Shown piece after piece: positions 62,666 to 64,000 of a stretch of 64,000 bases of DNA (positions within the stretch are counted from its first letter, which is position 1; every line of letters begins with the position of its first letter). The notes beneath the pieces were generated by a model. It was not told where the DNA came from and made no database searches. It saw only the letters and a program-made list of their open reading frames with translations. The position numbers and the translations under genes are program-made. Where the stretch lies: contig CALWUY010000071.1 of assembly GCA_944384855.1 (NCBI GenBank), positions 1 to 64,000 of the forward strand, written 5' to 3'. The stretch is from an uncultured Clostridia bacterium. GTDB lineage: Bacteria > Bacillota > Clostridia > Oscillospirales > Acutalibacteraceae.

Positions 62666-63460
62666 TTATAACTGAATATTCAGTAATTTTACAGCGTTTT
62701 TAAAAGTAAGCCTGTCCAGCTCCTGCGAGGACAGCTCCAGTGTATTTAAAAGTCTCATTTCCATTGCGGCGGTATGCCACGGACTGTCAGTGCCGAAAAG
62801 TACTTTTTCCGTTCCGTGCTTTTCCAGTATTTTCTGCGCGTAATACTTAGGCATACAGGCATAACCGAACGATGTATCAATATAAATATCACTGCCGCAC
62901 AGCAGATCAAGCACTCCCTGCGCGCAGTCCAGTCCTCCCCAATGGGCGGCTACTACCGGAGAATCAAAATATTTTAAAATTTTTGCCATTCTTTCAGGCG
63001 TTGCATGGTATGGGGGAGGAAAGCCGTAATCAAAACCGGCATGAAACACCGTTATAAGTCCGAGTTCCGAGATTTTCCTGTAAATAGGTATCATTTTTTC
63101 ATCGTCCACAAAAAATCCCTGATAATCCGGATGGAACTTTACTCCCTTAAGTCCCATACTTTTAATGCGGCAAAGTTCTTCCAGAACGTCCTCGCTGTCA
63201 GGGAAAACCGAACCGAAACTTATAATATTGCCTCCGTTTATTGAAGCGGCAAAATCGTTTACGCTTTTCTGCTGATGCGCGTTTGTAGATATATTAAGCA
63301 CTACTGATATATCTGTGCCGTATTTTCGCATCGACTCCTTTAACCCCTCAAGACTGCCGTCGTAATGAGGTTTGAGTCCTCCCGATGCAAACGACAGCTT
63401 GTTTATTGCCCTTTCGGCAATTTTCTGAGGGAAACAATGGGTGTGAAAATCTATTATCAT
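62666..63460 (-). CDS. Amidohydrolase family protein (Amidohydro_2)
   Basis: A 264-residue TIM-barrel metal hydrolase. Metal ligands are seen in IIDFHTHCFP (N-terminus), TVFHAG and AAHWGG (barrel His residues), and the final Asp in LFGTDSPW. The family includes decarboxylases and hydrolases of varied substrates, and the sequence does not reveal which. It has its own sigma-A promoter and is not part of a pathway cluster. Confidence 0.85.
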   Translation of the reverse strand: MIIDFHTHCFPQKIAERAINKLSFASGGLKPHYDGSLEGLKESMRKYGTDISVVLNISTNAHQQKSVNDFAASINGGNIISFGSVFPDSEDVLEELCRIKSMGLKGVKFHPDYQGFFVDDEKMIPIYRKISELGLITVFHAGFDYGFPPPYHATPERMAKILKYFDSPVVAAHWGGLDCAQGVLDLLCGSDIYIDTSFGYACMPKYYAQKILEKHGTEKVLFGTDSPWHTAAMEMRLLNTLELSSQELDRLTFKNAVKLLNIQL

Positions 63461-63488
63461 TTGCTTAGCACTTACCTTTCATTAGCTT

Positions 63489-63517
63489 ATTATACCGCTG
63501 ATTTATCTGTTTTTCAA
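63489..63517 (-). promoter_or_regulatory. Sigma-A promoter of the amidohydrolase gene
   Basis: TTGAAA (63512-63517), 17-base spacer, TATAAT (63489-63494), about 28 bases before the ATG. Confidence 0.7.
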
Positions 63518-63540
63518 TAGTAACAAAAATAACACATATT

Positions 63541-63571
63541 ATAAAAAGCGTGCGTTTTGAAGCACGCTTTT
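63541..63571 (-). terminator. Terminator after spoVAD
   Basis: AAAAGCGTGC (63544-63553) pairs with GCACGCTTTT (63562-63571) around an 8-base loop; on the minus strand the stem ends in five T. It closes the spoVA transcription unit about 80 bases after the spoVAD stop. Confidence 0.85.
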
Positions 63572-63651
63572 CGACAATTGCCTTTCTTAAAAACCTGTCT
63601 GACACAAAGCAGGGCACCGCTATGCCTGCAGCATCTCAAAATCCGATGAAT

Positions 63652-64000
63652 TTATACCGATTTTATATTAACCAGATGCGCGATTCCAGGCACGCTTTCT
63701 CCCTGAAATGAAGAAGTGGGTGACATAAGCGCCCCGGTAGACATAAACAAGATATTTTTAAGTTCACCTTTTTCCATCCGGTGCATAATATACGAGCATA
63801 ATACCGAAGCACTGCAGCCGCAGCCCGAGCCGCCTGCGTGCACATCCTGCTTTTTACGGTCAAAAATAAGTGTTCCGCAGTCAGTATGCCTGCAGCGTAT
63901 ATTAACGCCCATACCCGCGCACAGCTCATAAAGCGCCTGAGTTCCTATATACCCCAAATCCCCTGTAAATATAATATCATAGTCCTCAGGGCAGGTACCG
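63652..64000 (-). CDS. spoVAD: Stage V sporulation protein AD, C-terminal part (cut by window edge)
   Basis: The frame is open to the window edge, giving about 115 C-terminal residues. DYDIIFTGDLGYIG, DCGTLIFDRKKQDVHAGGSGCGCSAS and TGALMSPTSSFQGESVPGIAH are diagnostic of SpoVAD, a thiolase-fold protein of the SpoVA channel that binds and moves dipicolinic acid into spores. The rest, including the start, is outside the window. No spoVAE follows; the next downstream element is a terminator. Confidence 0.94.
   Translation of the reverse strand, partial: GTCPEDYDIIFTGDLGYIGTQALYELCAGMGVNIRCRHTDCGTLIFDRKKQDVHAGGSGCGCSASVLCSYIMHRMEKGELKNILFMSTGALMSPTSSFQGESVPGIAHLVNIKSV

Noticed and set aside
63572-63651. 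Possible spoVAE remnant after spoVAD
   Set aside because: One frame reads about 20 plausible residues but is closed on the upstream side and matches nothing I recognise.
1-64000. CRISPR arrays, tRNA or rRNA genes, toxin-antitoxin or defence islands
   Set aside because: Reading through all intergenic gaps showed no regularly spaced repeats, no tRNA-like cloverleaf with CCA region and no defence-type domains.

Overview
The window reads as a chromosomal segment from an endospore-forming, low-to-mid GC Firmicute, most likely a clostridium of the Ruminococcaceae/Oscillospirales kind. Evidence: Bacillus/Clostridium gene order (yicC-remA-gmk-rpoZ-priA-def-fmt-rsmB-rlmN-prpC-prkC-rsgA-spoVM; mreBCD-PBP2-minD-mgsA; pyrH-frr-uppS-cdsA-dxr-rseP-ispG-polC), spore genes (spoVM, ypeB, spoVAD), anaerobic ribonucleotide reductase, glycogen phosphorylase and consensus sigma-A promoters. 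TTG and GTG starts are common. No rRNA, tRNA, CRISPR array, prophage or complete insertion sequence is visible; the only mobile-DNA hint is a repeat-rich, IS-end-like stretch at the extreme left.

Left block (1-14425, minus strand): dusB-yebC, then a long housekeeping operon from yicC (12404) to rsgA (531), covering RNA decay, RemA, GMP kinase, RNA polymerase omega, PriA, the deformylase/formyltransferase pair, rRNA methyltransferases and the PrpC/PrkC phosphatase-kinase pair. After a terminator come two short genes: a 49-codon hydrophobic peptide and a 27-residue protein that is clearly SpoVM. rpoZ (59 residues) is also a short gene, lying between gmk and priA.

Central plus-strand block (14558-28854): polA, a fused low-molecular-weight phosphatase/RimI acetyltransferase, tsaD, a lipid kinase, mreB-mreC-mreD, a class B PBP, a MinD-like ATPase without MinC/MinE, mgsA, hisS and aspS. 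Minus-strand block (28926-40427): a BMP-type nucleoside ABC transporter led by xpt, then mnmG, a DnaC/DnaI-like loader, a DnaD-domain protein and proS. Plus-strand block (40701-52545): acpP; pyrH-frr-uppS-cdsA-dxr-rseP-ispG-polC; and a G5/M23 cell-wall hydrolase. Minus-strand block (52615-60971): dut, nrdG, nrdD behind a NrdR-type box, a lone PqqD-like protein, and a glycogen phosphorylase/GH13 operon. The right end has ypeB (+), an amidohydrolase (-) and the C-terminal part of spoVAD (-), cut by the window edge.

Most notable points: (1) the PolC homologue appears to lack the whole DnaQ-type proofreading exonuclease normally inserted in its PHP domain, and PolA next door in the window also lacks recognisable exonuclease catalytic residues; (2) an in-frame fusion of a CTGNTCRS phosphatase to RimI directly before tsaD; (3) regulatory sites readable by eye: a NrdR box at nrdD, a WalR-type box over the M23 hydrolase promoter, a dyad inside the yicC promoter, and a dusB promoter so close to its ATG that the mRNA should be leaderless; (4) missing partners: MinD without MinC/E, YpeB without SleB, spoVAD with no spoVAE after it, PqqD without a radical SAM partner. 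I saw no clearly new multi-gene defence or biosynthetic system; the PolC architecture is the strongest candidate for something unusual.
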